A stretch of DNA of 16,125 nucleotides from Planctomycetota bacterium (GTDB lineage Bacteria; Planctomycetota; Planctomycetia; Pirellulales; Thermoguttaceae): contig JAJYGU010000363.1 in assembly GCA_021784975.1 (NCBI GenBank), forward strand, positions 1 to 16,125. Reading direction: 5' to 3'. The translations under genes and the position numbers were made by a program. Positions 6,673-13,827 of the stretch are shown in pieces; position 1 is the first letter of the stretch; the number at the start of each line of letters is the position of its first letter. Under the pieces are notes generated by a model. It worked only from the letters and a program-made list of their open reading frames with translations. It was not told the DNA's origin and made no database searches.

Positions 6673-8528
6673 GTTCGGTCGAATAGGATGGCACCACAAC
6701 GACGCAGGTGTTCAACCTGCTCGCGGGTGTACTTGGCTCTCCGAAGATCAACGAGGTAGAAGTCGGTCCCTGCAAGATTGGCATTACGGAGATCGGCTCC
6801 ACAGAGATTCGCTTTGCGAATCTCTTCGGGTGCGCGGTAGGTTTGTTGTTCGAACTCATCGCCATAGAATCCCGTTCGGCTGCCCTCGCAAGCAATCGGG
6901 CTGCCCACCAAACCGCTGCGACTAGAGCCAAGATGGAATGTGCATCCCGTCATGTCCGCATTGCGCAAATCCGCATCTTCCCATTCGATGTCGGCCAAAC
7001 CGGCGTTCTGAAGATATGCGCCGGCGAAACTGGCATGAGGCATTCGAGAGCCGGTCAGCAGTGCGCCCTGGAGGTGCGCTTCAGCAAAGTCGGCGTCCGG
7101 CAATTCTAAACCTTCGAGGTCGCAGCCTTTCAGATGTGCGTGCGCGAAAGTTGCCCCAGAAAAGCGCGCGTTGCGTAAGGGAAGTCCATTCAGACAGGCC
7201 CAACGGAGGTCGGAGCCGGAAAAGTCAGCGCCGTCGATTAACGCCTGCGTCAGCGTCGCGTAGGTAAGGTCCGCGTGGCGAAGTCGGGCGTCGGTCATGT
7301 TCGCACAATGAAGATCGACATTACCCAGCCGCGCACTGGTAAGATCGGCCCCAGCAAGCAGAGCATCGCGCAGGACCGCAAAGCGGGCGTTGACGGCAGT
7401 TAGCACGCCCATCTCGAAGTTAGCCCCAAACGCTTGGATCTTGACGAGCGACGCGCCCTGAAGCGTAGCCTTGCGGAAAATAGCGCCCCTTGCCGTTGCG
7501 GCATCGAAGACAGCTTCTGTTAGGTCTGAGCCGCTCAGGTCGGCTCCCTCGATCCTTACACCGGCGAGGTTGGCACCCCGCCATGCAGCACCGTCCAGAT
7601 AGGCGCCCGAAAGAAGCGGCAGCGAATCATGGTCCGGGGTCCAGTGCGTGTCTATCGCGTGGAGAAGGCTTGCCGCCATCGCCTGGCATCTCTTGGGTCC
7701 CCTCGCAGTCCATCGAGAAAGATTCTGCACGGTGGAGGAAGATGCGACGGCTGCCACCGCTTTCACCAAGTCACGCGGCAAACGTTGTTCCAACCATTTA
7801 TGACCAGATTTGGTCTCCAGTAGTTGACCCAACCGATCGCTCGCGAGCATGAGCCGAACGGCATCATGGCGCAAGAGATTCATCGTGCGGACATCCACGT
7901 GCAACCGCTGCAAACCTTGGTGGCACTTCTTCGCCGTCTTGGCGCGTCCCGCCAGTTCCGCCAGACAATACTGCTGTGCCCCGGCGAGGAGATGCCCTGC
8001 CGTCAACCCCTGCTGCAACTGCCGCCGTAGTGCATCAGAGACAGTTTTCAGCGAGTCGTCCTCGGCCATTCGGTCCAGAACGATCTGCCAGATTTCCGGC
8101 ACTCCTTTCGGCAGTCCCCGGTCAGGCGCTGACCGGAGTCGAGCCATTACCGACGCACACCGGGCGGGATGCGCTGCCAAGAGGTACTCGACAAGCTCAT
8201 CGTCACCCCAAGGCGTGAGAGTATAACTGACCGCGCCGGGTGCTGAATGGGCGCGCTGGGTGGTAAACACGACGGTCGCATCGCGTGCGGCATCATTAAT
8301 GGCTGCCGGCGACGCGTCGTCCAAGAGAACGACCTTGTAATCCGCGAAGAGGACAGCGGCCAGGTGCGCCAGCGCCGTAGTCTTGCCTGAGCCGGGTCCC
8401 CCAATGATTTCGATAACGCGCGCGGAGTTGCCTTGGATTTCTAACAATAAATCTGCCAGAGGGATCGCGTCGCCGGTCTCCGGCAAGTTCACCCGGGGTT
8501 TGACTATCGCTATAACCGGCTGGCTCAT
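6669..8528 (-). CDS. NACHT-like P-loop NTPase with C-terminal pentapeptide repeats
   Basis: A 619-residue protein with no signal peptide or membrane segment. Walker A is GGPGSGKT (43-50). A hydrophobic strand ending in acidic residues, KVVLLDD (65-71), follows only 15 residues later, then a second strand, ATVVFTTQR (84-92). After it comes YTLTPWGDDELVEYLLAAHP (102-121), which resembles the stretch after the sensor arginine of NACHT/STAND NTPases. Residues 122-300 are helical. From about 305 to 533 the chain is A(D/N)LXX pentapeptide repeats, expected to form a right-handed quadrilateral beta-helix. A repeat-free insert (534-570, rich in Gly/Ser and Glu) interrupts them before the last repeats (572-597). 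ATG at 8528 has GGAAG upstream; the frame also opens at a TTG at 8588. It lies between two antitoxin-like genes. Signalling or defence is possible but unproven. Confidence 0.85.
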   Translation of the reverse strand: MSQPVIAIVKPRVNLPETGDAIPLADLLLEIQGNSARVIEIIGGPGSGKTTALAHLAAVLFADYKVVLLDDASPAAINDAARDATVVFTTQRAHSAPGAVSYTLTPWGDDELVEYLLAAHPARCASVMARLRSAPDRGLPKGVPEIWQIVLDRMAEDDSLKTVSDALRRQLQQGLTAGHLLAGAQQYCLAELAGRAKTAKKCHQGLQRLHVDVRTMNLLRHDAVRLMLASDRLGQLLETKSGHKWLEQRLPRDLVKAVAAVASSSTVQNLSRWTARGPKRCQAMAASLLHAIDTHWTPDHDSLPLLSGAYLDGAAWRGANLAGVRIEGADLSGSDLTEAVFDAATARGAIFRKATLQGASLVKIQAFGANFEMGVLTAVNARFAVLRDALLAGADLTSARLGNVDLHCANMTDARLRHADLTYATLTQALIDGADFSGSDLRWACLNGLPLRNARFSGATFAHAHLKGCDLEGLELPDADFAEAHLQGALLTGSRMPHASFAGAYLQNAGLADIEWEDADLRNADMTGCTFHLGSSRSGLVGSPIACEGSRTGFYGDEFEQQTYRAPEEIRKANLCGADLRNANLAGTDFYLVDLRRAKYTREQVEHLRRCGAILFDRT

Positions 8529-8689
8529 GCCCGCTTCCGTTGATTCCAACGTCAAAGACAACAAGAATCGGGATTCCGAGATCGCCAATTCCGCTCTCGT
8601 TCTCGCCCCTGCCGCCCAGCGGCCAATAGGCGCACGCGAATCCTACCACAGGCGATTAATTCCGTACTGGTCGAAGATGCCATCAACAC

Positions 8690-8908
8690 TCACCGAAAGT
8701 CTTCCAACGGAGCGTCAAAGTCGGGAGCCATCCAGTGTTGGGTGTCTTTCGCGCTCCCGGCCTTGCAAGGCCACTGCTTCGGCCGGCCGCGGGCCAATGT
8801 CGCCACCGGTTCGCCTTCCTGGACGATCGTCAGTTGCTTGCCCGGATTTAACCCGGAGATGATTTCCCGCAGATGGGCCTTGGCATCGTCAAGATTCACA
8901 GTTGCCAT
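8690..8908 (-). CDS. Phd/YefM-type antitoxin
   Basis: A 72-residue protein beginning MATVNLDDAKAHLREIISGL, the DNA-binding fold of Phd/YefM antitoxins, followed by the strand pair GKQLTIVQEGEPVATLA (23-39). The C-terminus, MAPDFDAPLEDF, is the toxin-binding tail usual for partners of VapC/PIN or Doc toxins. AGGTAGGA supports the ATG at 8908; the frame extends upstream to 9037 without antitoxin features. A toxin gene would be expected directly downstream (8529-8689). All three minus-strand frames there lack a PIN or other toxin start, so the antitoxin is orphaned locally. The pentapeptide NTPase gene begins 161 bases further on. Confidence 0.85.
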   Translation of the reverse strand: MATVNLDDAKAHLREIISGLNPGKQLTIVQEGEPVATLARGRPKQWPCKAGSAKDTQHWMAPDFDAPLEDFR

Positions 8909-8920
8909 GGTTCCTACCTC

Positions 8921-8933
8921 TGGTGTCGCACCA
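8921..8933. promoter_or_regulatory. Palindrome upstream of Phd-type antitoxin, possible auto-operator
   Basis: TGGTG-TCG-CACCA, 5-bp perfect arms around 3 bases, abuts the ribosome-binding site of the antitoxin gene. Phd/YefM proteins commonly repress their own promoters through short palindromes. It could equally be a small 5'-UTR hairpin. Confidence 0.35.
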
Positions 8934-9067
8934 ATCGATTCCTCGGCCGCACGACGCCGCTGCTTTCCATTCATTCTACTTACCGACGGCGAGCCAGCCC
9001 AGTAGAGTCGAAACTGGGGAGCAGCTAGTAGCGACACGCGGCGATAACGTGCGAGCCCTCACCCTAA

Positions 9068-9088
9068 CCCTCTCCCGGAGGGAGAGGG
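9068..9088. repeat. CCCTCTCCC/GGGAGAGGG hairpin (dispersed intergenic repeat)
   Basis: A perfect 9-bp stem with a 3-base loop, preceded by CTCACCCTAA. This CTCACCCTAACCCTCTCCC form is a very widespread intergenic repeat in bacterial genomes. It starts 5 bases after the stop of the minus-strand DUF4091 gene, so it is well placed to protect or end that mRNA, although no T-run follows. Confidence 0.65.
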
Positions 9089-9092
9089 GACA

Positions 9093-11519
9093 TTATAGCT
9101 TCTCCAACTGCATCAGCGCATTGAGGACCTCGATGCGGACCTGATCGGCCACCGAGCGATCCTTCGCCGCCCGCCAATACATCTCATTGCCGCGCTTCAT
9201 GCAGGCGGTTACTCGATCGGCGGCCGAGTCCAAAAGAGCTTTCGCCGCGCGGACTGACTCGCCGCCTACGCCCTTCTTCTCCAACTCGGTCAGCCGGTCA
9301 CGCAACATGCGAAGGTACTCATAATCCTCCATGCCCTCGCGGATGGCCTCCATGTGCTTGCCGGCGGTGACGGTTTTGGAGTCGAGAAACACCGGTGTGT
9401 AGGCGCCGATCGAGGAGGCGTATTCGTTCCAAGAGGAGGCCCCGTTGGAGTCGCCGAAGGCCCAAAAGCCCGATCCCTTCGCGCCATATTTCCAGCAGAA
9501 CCATTGCTGCATGCGATGGTAGGCATAAGGGTCGAGCAGCTTGCCGGGCCCGCTGCACGAGTAGAACCAGAGCTCTCGGCCGGCTTGACGCTGCTTGACG
9601 TAGAAATCGGCGAACCGTTTGCCCGCGGAGATCCACATCGGCAGGTTGGGGCTGAGCACGGTCGAGTAGCAGAACACGTCCGGGTCGGAGTCCCACGGTT
9701 TGCGCCAGGTCGGGTCTTCCCAGACGATCACCCTCGGCTGGGCATGTCGGATCACCTTGGCATACTCGACGATCACCTTGTCCTGCTCCAACCGGTTCGG
9801 CTCATCCACCAAGAGAAGCCCGAGTTCTTCCGGCCGGATGTTCCATTGCTGCAACTGGTTGACCCACCAGGTGATCCAGTGGGCCACCGCGTTCTGGAAT
9901 GGCGGCGTGCCCATTTCGAACTCGGCGAACCTGCTGCCGACGCTCGAGAAGATCAGGTATCTCCGCGCGTCGGGCCACCGCTTGAGCCATTTCTGGAAGT
10001 TGGCCACCTCCGGCGGCGCGGTCATGTTGCCCGGCTTATCGTATCTGCCGTAGGGCATCACACTGGCGGTCGCCCAGGGCGAATCGACAAAGTGTTCGCG
10101 GAGGTGCCGGATGAAGGCCGCCCGATTCTCCGGCGTCACTTCGTACATTTTATCGGCGTCAGTGTAGTCCCAACCGCCGAGGTGCAGCGTCGGTTGATTG
10201 GGGAACATGAACGGATAGACATGGAGGCGGATGGGAATCTCGACGGCCCCCGGCTCGATCAGGATTCGGCCTTCCCACGTTCCCGCGGGCAGGTCCTTGG
10301 AATGGCACGTTAGCCAGACCTGGCGGGTCATGCCGGGCTCGATGTGCAGCAGATAACGATTGCCGTCGCTCTTGGCGGGCGGCAGTGCGGCCGCTACGGG
10401 CACGCCGCTCTTGGTGTCCGTAAACGGCACGTCGCAGACGGCGACGTAGTTGGGATTCGAACCGCCGGGAAGGCCCTCGATGGAAAGAGCGAGGTCGGCG
10501 GCCGTCTTGTCGGCGTTGCTGAGGTTGAAGGCGGCGCTGCGCCATTCGTTGCGCATCATGGAAACGTCCACCTTCGCCCCGCCCGGAAGCGGCGGCTCGG
10601 TGGGGCTGAGCATATCCCAGGGGTTCTTCTGCCACACCGCCAGCGGCTTGACCTGGTGGGCCCGCCACACCGCCTGCACGGCAAAGATTTGCTGCTGGTG
10701 CAGATGATTGAGCGGCAGAATCGCGCGGAAGTCGGCGGTGGCCGCTACCTGAACTCGCGGAATCTGTTTCTCGATGCCCGCCAGCTCTTGTTCGCATTCC
10801 CCTTTGGCTGCAAGACTATGTGCCTCCGCCCGCACGGCCGCCAGGTCCTTTCGGAGCCGCTGCCGAACGTGGATGGTGACTTCAACTTGCTTGATGTAGT
10901 CTTTGGCGTCGACGATCGTCGGTCCACTGAAGGATTGCCTGAGAAAACTATTCTTGCCACGGTAGACCTCGATCTCGTCGGCAAAGATGAACGGGCCGGA
11001 GGGGACAACAACGAACTTCACGTATCGGCCGTGGGTGGCGAGCCGATCGGTCCAGTAGCGATGGAGGTGGTAGCCGCTGGTCGGCGGGGCGCCGTGTGCT
11101 CGATCGAGTTCCACCAGATCGCCGGCGAAATAATAGCTCTGGCCGTCGTCGCTGACGAGTATGGGAATAAAGGCCGGCCAGGTGACGCCGGCCACCCCGG
11201 CCGCCGTATGGAACGACGCGCCGCTGATGGGTTCGACCTTGCCGAGGTCGATGGTGACGATCACATGATGGGCGCCGCTCCAGCCGACCGTGCTCTTCTG
11301 TGTCCAGAAGTGTCCTTGCGTATAAACGCCGTCGGTTAGTTGGGTCCGGTCGCCGGCGTCGGTGCAGTATTTGTAATTCGGTGCCGGCTCCAACGTGTAG
11401 CGTTTGCCGCGGGCAAGGTTTTCGAGGCCCTGCGCGGCGTCAGCGGCACCGCTCTGGGGCGTAGCGGCGCCAATGAGAAGAAGGACGGCCCATGTGCCGG
11501 TTGCGAATGATTTCGTCAT
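9093..11519 (-). CDS. Secreted discoidin + DUF4091/GH123-like glycosidase family protein
   Basis: An 808-residue protein with a Sec signal (MTKSF, hydrophobic run, cleavage near AADA, 25-28). Residues of about 33-188 resemble a discoidin (F5/8 type C) carbohydrate-binding domain. Residues 205-260 look helical. From about 310 a beta-rich domain leads into a TIM-barrel region of DUF4091/GH123 type. LGLLLVDEP carries the adjacent Asp572-Glu573, matching the Asp-Glu catalytic pair of GH123 beta-N-acetylgalactosaminidases. LWFYSCSGPGK (650-660), GSGFWAFGD (682-690) and REGMEDYEYLRML (727-739) are typical late motifs. ATG at 11519 has GAGGAG at 7 bases and a good promoter further up. It probably cleaves an amino-sugar glycan outside the cytoplasm. 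The substrate cannot be read from sequence. Confidence 0.85.
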   Translation of the reverse strand: MTKSFATGTWAVLLLIGAATPQSGAADAAQGLENLARGKRYTLEPAPNYKYCTDAGDRTQLTDGVYTQGHFWTQKSTVGWSGAHHVIVTIDLGKVEPISGASFHTAAGVAGVTWPAFIPILVSDDGQSYYFAGDLVELDRAHGAPPTSGYHLHRYWTDRLATHGRYVKFVVVPSGPFIFADEIEVYRGKNSFLRQSFSGPTIVDAKDYIKQVEVTIHVRQRLRKDLAAVRAEAHSLAAKGECEQELAGIEKQIPRVQVAATADFRAILPLNHLHQQQIFAVQAVWRAHQVKPLAVWQKNPWDMLSPTEPPLPGGAKVDVSMMRNEWRSAAFNLSNADKTAADLALSIEGLPGGSNPNYVAVCDVPFTDTKSGVPVAAALPPAKSDGNRYLLHIEPGMTRQVWLTCHSKDLPAGTWEGRILIEPGAVEIPIRLHVYPFMFPNQPTLHLGGWDYTDADKMYEVTPENRAAFIRHLREHFVDSPWATASVMPYGRYDKPGNMTAPPEVANFQKWLKRWPDARRYLIFSSVGSRFAEFEMGTPPFQNAVAHWITWWVNQLQQWNIRPEELGLLLVDEPNRLEQDKVIVEYAKVIRHAQPRVIVWEDPTWRKPWDSDPDVFCYSTVLSPNLPMWISAGKRFADFYVKQRQAGRELWFYSCSGPGKLLDPYAYHRMQQWFCWKYGAKGSGFWAFGDSNGASSWNEYASSIGAYTPVFLDSKTVTAGKHMEAIREGMEDYEYLRMLRDRLTELEKKGVGGESVRAAKALLDSAADRVTACMKRGNEMYWRAAKDRSVADQVRIEVLNALMQLEKL

Positions 11520-11563
11520 TGTGACTCCTCTGCGGCGATTGGGGCGGGAATACCCACCGGGGC

Positions 11564-11592
11564 AGTATGTCGCCGTCCCCATCGGCAGTCAA
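11564..11592 (-). promoter_or_regulatory. Sigma70-type promoter for the DUF4091/GH123-like gene
   Basis: The minus strand reads TTGACT (11587-11592), 17 bases, CATACT (11564-11569). Five of six -35 bases match consensus, and the spacing is ideal. The predicted start gives a leader of about 38 bases before the ATG at 11519. Confidence 0.6.
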
Positions 11593-11638
11593 TGCTCCTG
11601 CCGCAAGAAAAGCCATTCCCGCTGGCGGCCGCGGGGTT

Positions 11639-11644
11639 TATAAT
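11639..11644 (+). promoter_or_regulatory. Candidate -10 box for the PHP/isomerase operon
   Basis: A perfect TATAAT, 98 bases before the ATG at 11743, in otherwise GC-rich DNA. The -35 position 17 bases up (TTCCCG) is weak. GCGGCCGCG palindromes flank it at 11626-11634 and 11662-11670. Together with the promoter at 11564-11592 this makes the gap divergently transcribed. Confidence 0.45.
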
Positions 11645-11742
11645 GGGCTCCGTTTCCCTTTCGCGGCCGCGGGCTGGATTCGACCGTGAGGACGAGATCC
11701 ACCGTTGCCCGCGCCCAAAAATCTACCCACCTTGAGCCTGCC

Positions 11743-12645
11743 ATGCCAGTCCGCTTGAAACCTGCCATGATGCGTCTGCTGCCGGGCGTTGCCACGATTC
11801 TGCTGCTTTCCTTGGCGTCCGCCGCTACGGCCGACCAGCCGAGCAAGCCCGACGCCGTCGAGGCCGAGATCGCCCGGCTCAAAAAGGCCGGCTTTCCGAT
11901 GGTCGATTTCCACGTTCATCTCAAGGGCGGCCTGACGCTCGACGAGGCGCTGGCCATGAGCCGCCGCACCGGCATCCGCTACGGCATCGCCGCCAACTGC
12001 GGGCTGAAGTTCCCGATTCACGACGATCGCGACGCCCTGCAGTTCATTAGGAGCCTGAAGGGCCGGCCGGTGTACATCGGCATGCAGGCCGAGGGGCGGG
12101 AGTGGCCGCGGTTGTTCTCCAAGGAAACGGTCGCCAAGTTCGACTATGTGTTTACCGACGCCATGACGATCGTCGATCATCGCGGCCACCGGGCGCGGCT
12201 GTGGGTCGAAAACGAGGTCGACATCCCCGACAAGCAGGCCTTCATGGAGCTTCTGGTGCGGACGATTGTCGGTATTCTGAACAACGAGCCGATCGACATC
12301 TATGCCAACCCAACCTATCTGCCCCGCATGTTGGCCGCTCAGTACGATCAACTTTGGACGCCGGATCGCCTGGGGAAGATCATCCACGCGGCAGCCCGCA
12401 ACGGCGTGGCCATCGAGATCAGCAACAGCCTCCGTCTCCCCAAGCCGGCCTTCATCAAGCAGGCGAAGAAGGCGGGCGTCAAGTTCACCTTCGGCACCAA
12501 CAACTCGAACCGCAACCTGGGACGGCTGGAATATTGCCTGGCCATGGTCCAGGTGTGCGGCCTGACACCCGAAGACATGTGGATGCCAAAGCCGGATGGG
12601 CAGAAGCCCATCCAAATCAAGAGGCTGCGAAAGGACCAGCAATGA
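11743..12645 (+). CDS. Exported PHP-like metal-dependent hydrolase
   Basis: A 300-residue protein (from ATG 11743) with a Sec signal of about 30 residues ending SAATA. MVDFHVHLKGGLTLDEAL (53-70) with HVH at 57-59 is the first metal-binding motif of PHP-type phosphoesterases. GIRYGIAANCG, then acidic residues E118 and D139, follow in the expected order. Two usual late ligands look changed: the HP motif reads NP (IDIYANP, 184-190) and the SDAH-like motif reads GTNNSN (251-256). It may therefore bind fewer metals or act on another substrate. ATG-ATG at 11767 is an alternative start; neither has a clear ribosome-binding site. The stop overlaps the next start (ATGA), so it is coupled to the isomerase-like gene. 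The substrate is unknown. Confidence 0.75.
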   Translation: MPVRLKPAMMRLLPGVATILLLSLASAATADQPSKPDAVEAEIARLKKAGFPMVDFHVHLKGGLTLDEALAMSRRTGIRYGIAANCGLKFPIHDDRDALQFIRSLKGRPVYIGMQAEGREWPRLFSKETVAKFDYVFTDAMTIVDHRGHRARLWVENEVDIPDKQAFMELLVRTIVGILNNEPIDIYANPTYLPRMLAAQYDQLWTPDRLGKIIHAAARNGVAIEISNSLRLPKPAFIKQAKKAGVKFTFGTNNSNRNLGRLEYCLAMVQVCGLTPEDMWMPKPDGQKPIQIKRLRKDQQ

Positions 12646-13541
12646 ATAGCCCATCCCGCCGTCAGTTTTTGGCACAAACGATCGGCCTTGGGACCGCGGC
12701 CGCATTCAGCGGCCCGCTCGGCGAAACGTTGGCCGCCGCGGGCGACCAGCCCAAGGGCCGGTTCCAAGTGGGGCTGTGCACCTATTTGTGGGGCAAAGAC
12801 TGGGACCTGCCGACGCTGGTGGCCAATTGCCAAAAGTGCAAGATCTTGGGCGTCGAGCTCCGCACCCAGCACAAACACGGCGTCGAGCCCAACTTGAATG
12901 TCCGGCAACGCCGCGAGGTGAAGAGACGCTTTGCCGACAGTCCAGTTAGGTTGGTCGGCATCGGTTGCAACGAGTGTTTCGACAGCCCCGATCCCGCCCG
13001 GCTGAAACGCTCGATCGAGGCGGCCAAGGCGTTTATTCAACTCGGCCACGACTGCGGCGGCAGCGGAACCAAGGTCAAGCCCAATGACTTCCACAAGGGC
13101 GTGCCGCACGCACGAACCATCGCCCAGATCGGCCAGTCGTTGAACCTGTTGGGCAAGTTCGCCGCCAATCTCGGTCAGCAAGTCCGCCTGGAGGTCCACG
13201 GCTCGTGTTGCCACCTGCCGGTGATCAAGCAGATCATGGACATCGCCGATCATCCCCGTGTGGGCGTGTGCTGGAACTGCAATTCGGCCGACCTGGAAGA
13301 CGGCGGGCTGGAGGCCAACTTCAACCTGGTGAAAAACCGCCTGGGCGCCACCTGTCACGTCCGCGAACTGAACCTGGGCGATTATCCCTATCAGCGGCTG
13401 TTCGACCTGCTGGTGAAGGCCGACTTTGCCGGCTGGATGCTGCTGGAGTGCCGCACCCACCCGAAAGACCTCGTCGGCGCGCTGGCCGAGCAGCGAGGCT
13501 GCTTCGAGCGGATGTTGGCGAAGTCGTTGGCGCGACCTTAG
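12642..13541 (+). CDS. Tat-exported sugar phosphate isomerase/epimerase-like protein
   Basis: A 299-residue protein with a twin-arginine signal (SRRQFLAQTIGLGTAAA, 5-21), indicating folded export. The rest fits a xylose-isomerase-like TIM barrel: VGLCTYLWGKDW (43-54), GVELRTQ (70-76), LEVHGSCCH with E184 and H186, VGVCWNCNSADL (207-218), CHVREL with H239, and the last strand MLLECR with E269. E184, H186, H239 and E269 are plausible metal ligands by analogy with the family. The ATG lies within the PHP gene's last codons (ATGA), so the two act together. Export of both suggests work on a sugar, cyclitol or uronate outside the cytoplasm. The stop codon lies inside the arm of a long inverted repeat. 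The substrate is unknown. Confidence 0.85.
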   Translation: MNSPSRRQFLAQTIGLGTAAAFSGPLGETLAAAGDQPKGRFQVGLCTYLWGKDWDLPTLVANCQKCKILGVELRTQHKHGVEPNLNVRQRREVKRRFADSPVRLVGIGCNECFDSPDPARLKRSIEAAKAFIQLGHDCGGSGTKVKPNDFHKGVPHARTIAQIGQSLNLLGKFAANLGQQVRLEVHGSCCHLPVIKQIMDIADHPRVGVCWNCNSADLEDGGLEANFNLVKNRLGATCHVRELNLGDYPYQRLFDLLVKADFAGWMLLECRTHPKDLVGALAEQRGCFERMLAKSLARP

Positions 13542-13639
13542 CGGCCGTCCAGCAACAATTTCCACTTTTGCCAAGGGGGCAGTCCCATTTTCGTCGGACG
13601 AAAATGGGACTGTCCCCAACTTGTTCTTGGACGGCCGCT
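13540..13639. repeat. Outer 12-bp inverted repeat overlapping isomerase stop
   Basis: AGCGGCCGTCCA (13540-13551) and TGGACGGCCGCT (13628-13639) are perfect inverted copies. They enclose 76 bases that contain the GGGACAGTCCC palindrome. The left arm includes two bases of the TAG stop of the isomerase-like gene. The structure may be a nested hairpin at the mRNA end, or the edges of an inserted small element. Confidence 0.6.
13575..13617. repeat. GGGACAGTCCC-family palindrome, copy 2
   Basis: Arms 13575-13595 and 13597-13617 (21 bases each) pair with one mismatch around a single base. The right arm, read on the minus strand, begins GGGGACAGTCCCA like copy 1 at 740. It lies between the isomerase-like gene and the following non-coding stretch and could act as a strong transcript-end hairpin. 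Confidence 0.75.
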
Positions 13640-13675
13640 TAGCCAATGGCCGCAGCGTAGCGGACCGCTCTGTTG

Positions 13676-13744
13676 GGAACACTGCTTCTCGCTGATCTTC
13701 GCTCATGGAGCGCATCAGAGGAGATTAGCGGGCATCAGTGTTCC
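13676..13744. repeat. Inverted repeat with internal nested stem
   Basis: GGAACACTG (13676-13684) and CAGTGTTCC (13736-13744) are perfect inverted copies. Inside, CTGAT (13692-13696) pairs with ATCAG (13714-13718), and CGCT (13700-13703) with AGCG (13709-13712). The nested pairing suggests a structured element or small RNA, but no promoter or terminator defines one. Confidence 0.45.
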
Positions 13745-13827
13745 GCTGCAACTTCGTCGCTCCCAAAAGGAGTGATGGGCGGCTCAAGCCATCGCCAGGC
13801 CGTTACACGCTGCGCAGACCGCCCATG

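Noticed and set aside
8296..8649. Frame overlapping the antitoxin-NTPase gap as a possible toxin
   Set aside because: It lacks PIN, RelE or Doc features, and most of it overlaps the NTPase gene out of frame.
11638..12705. Minus-strand frame of 355 residues
   Set aside because: Antisense shadow of the PHP-like gene; no ribosome-binding site or recognisable domain.
12348..13715. Long minus-strand frame antisense to the PHP and isomerase genes
   Set aside because: GC-rich genes commonly leave an open antisense frame. This one starts in repeat DNA (SDENGTAP peptide), while the sense frames carry signal peptides and active-site motifs.
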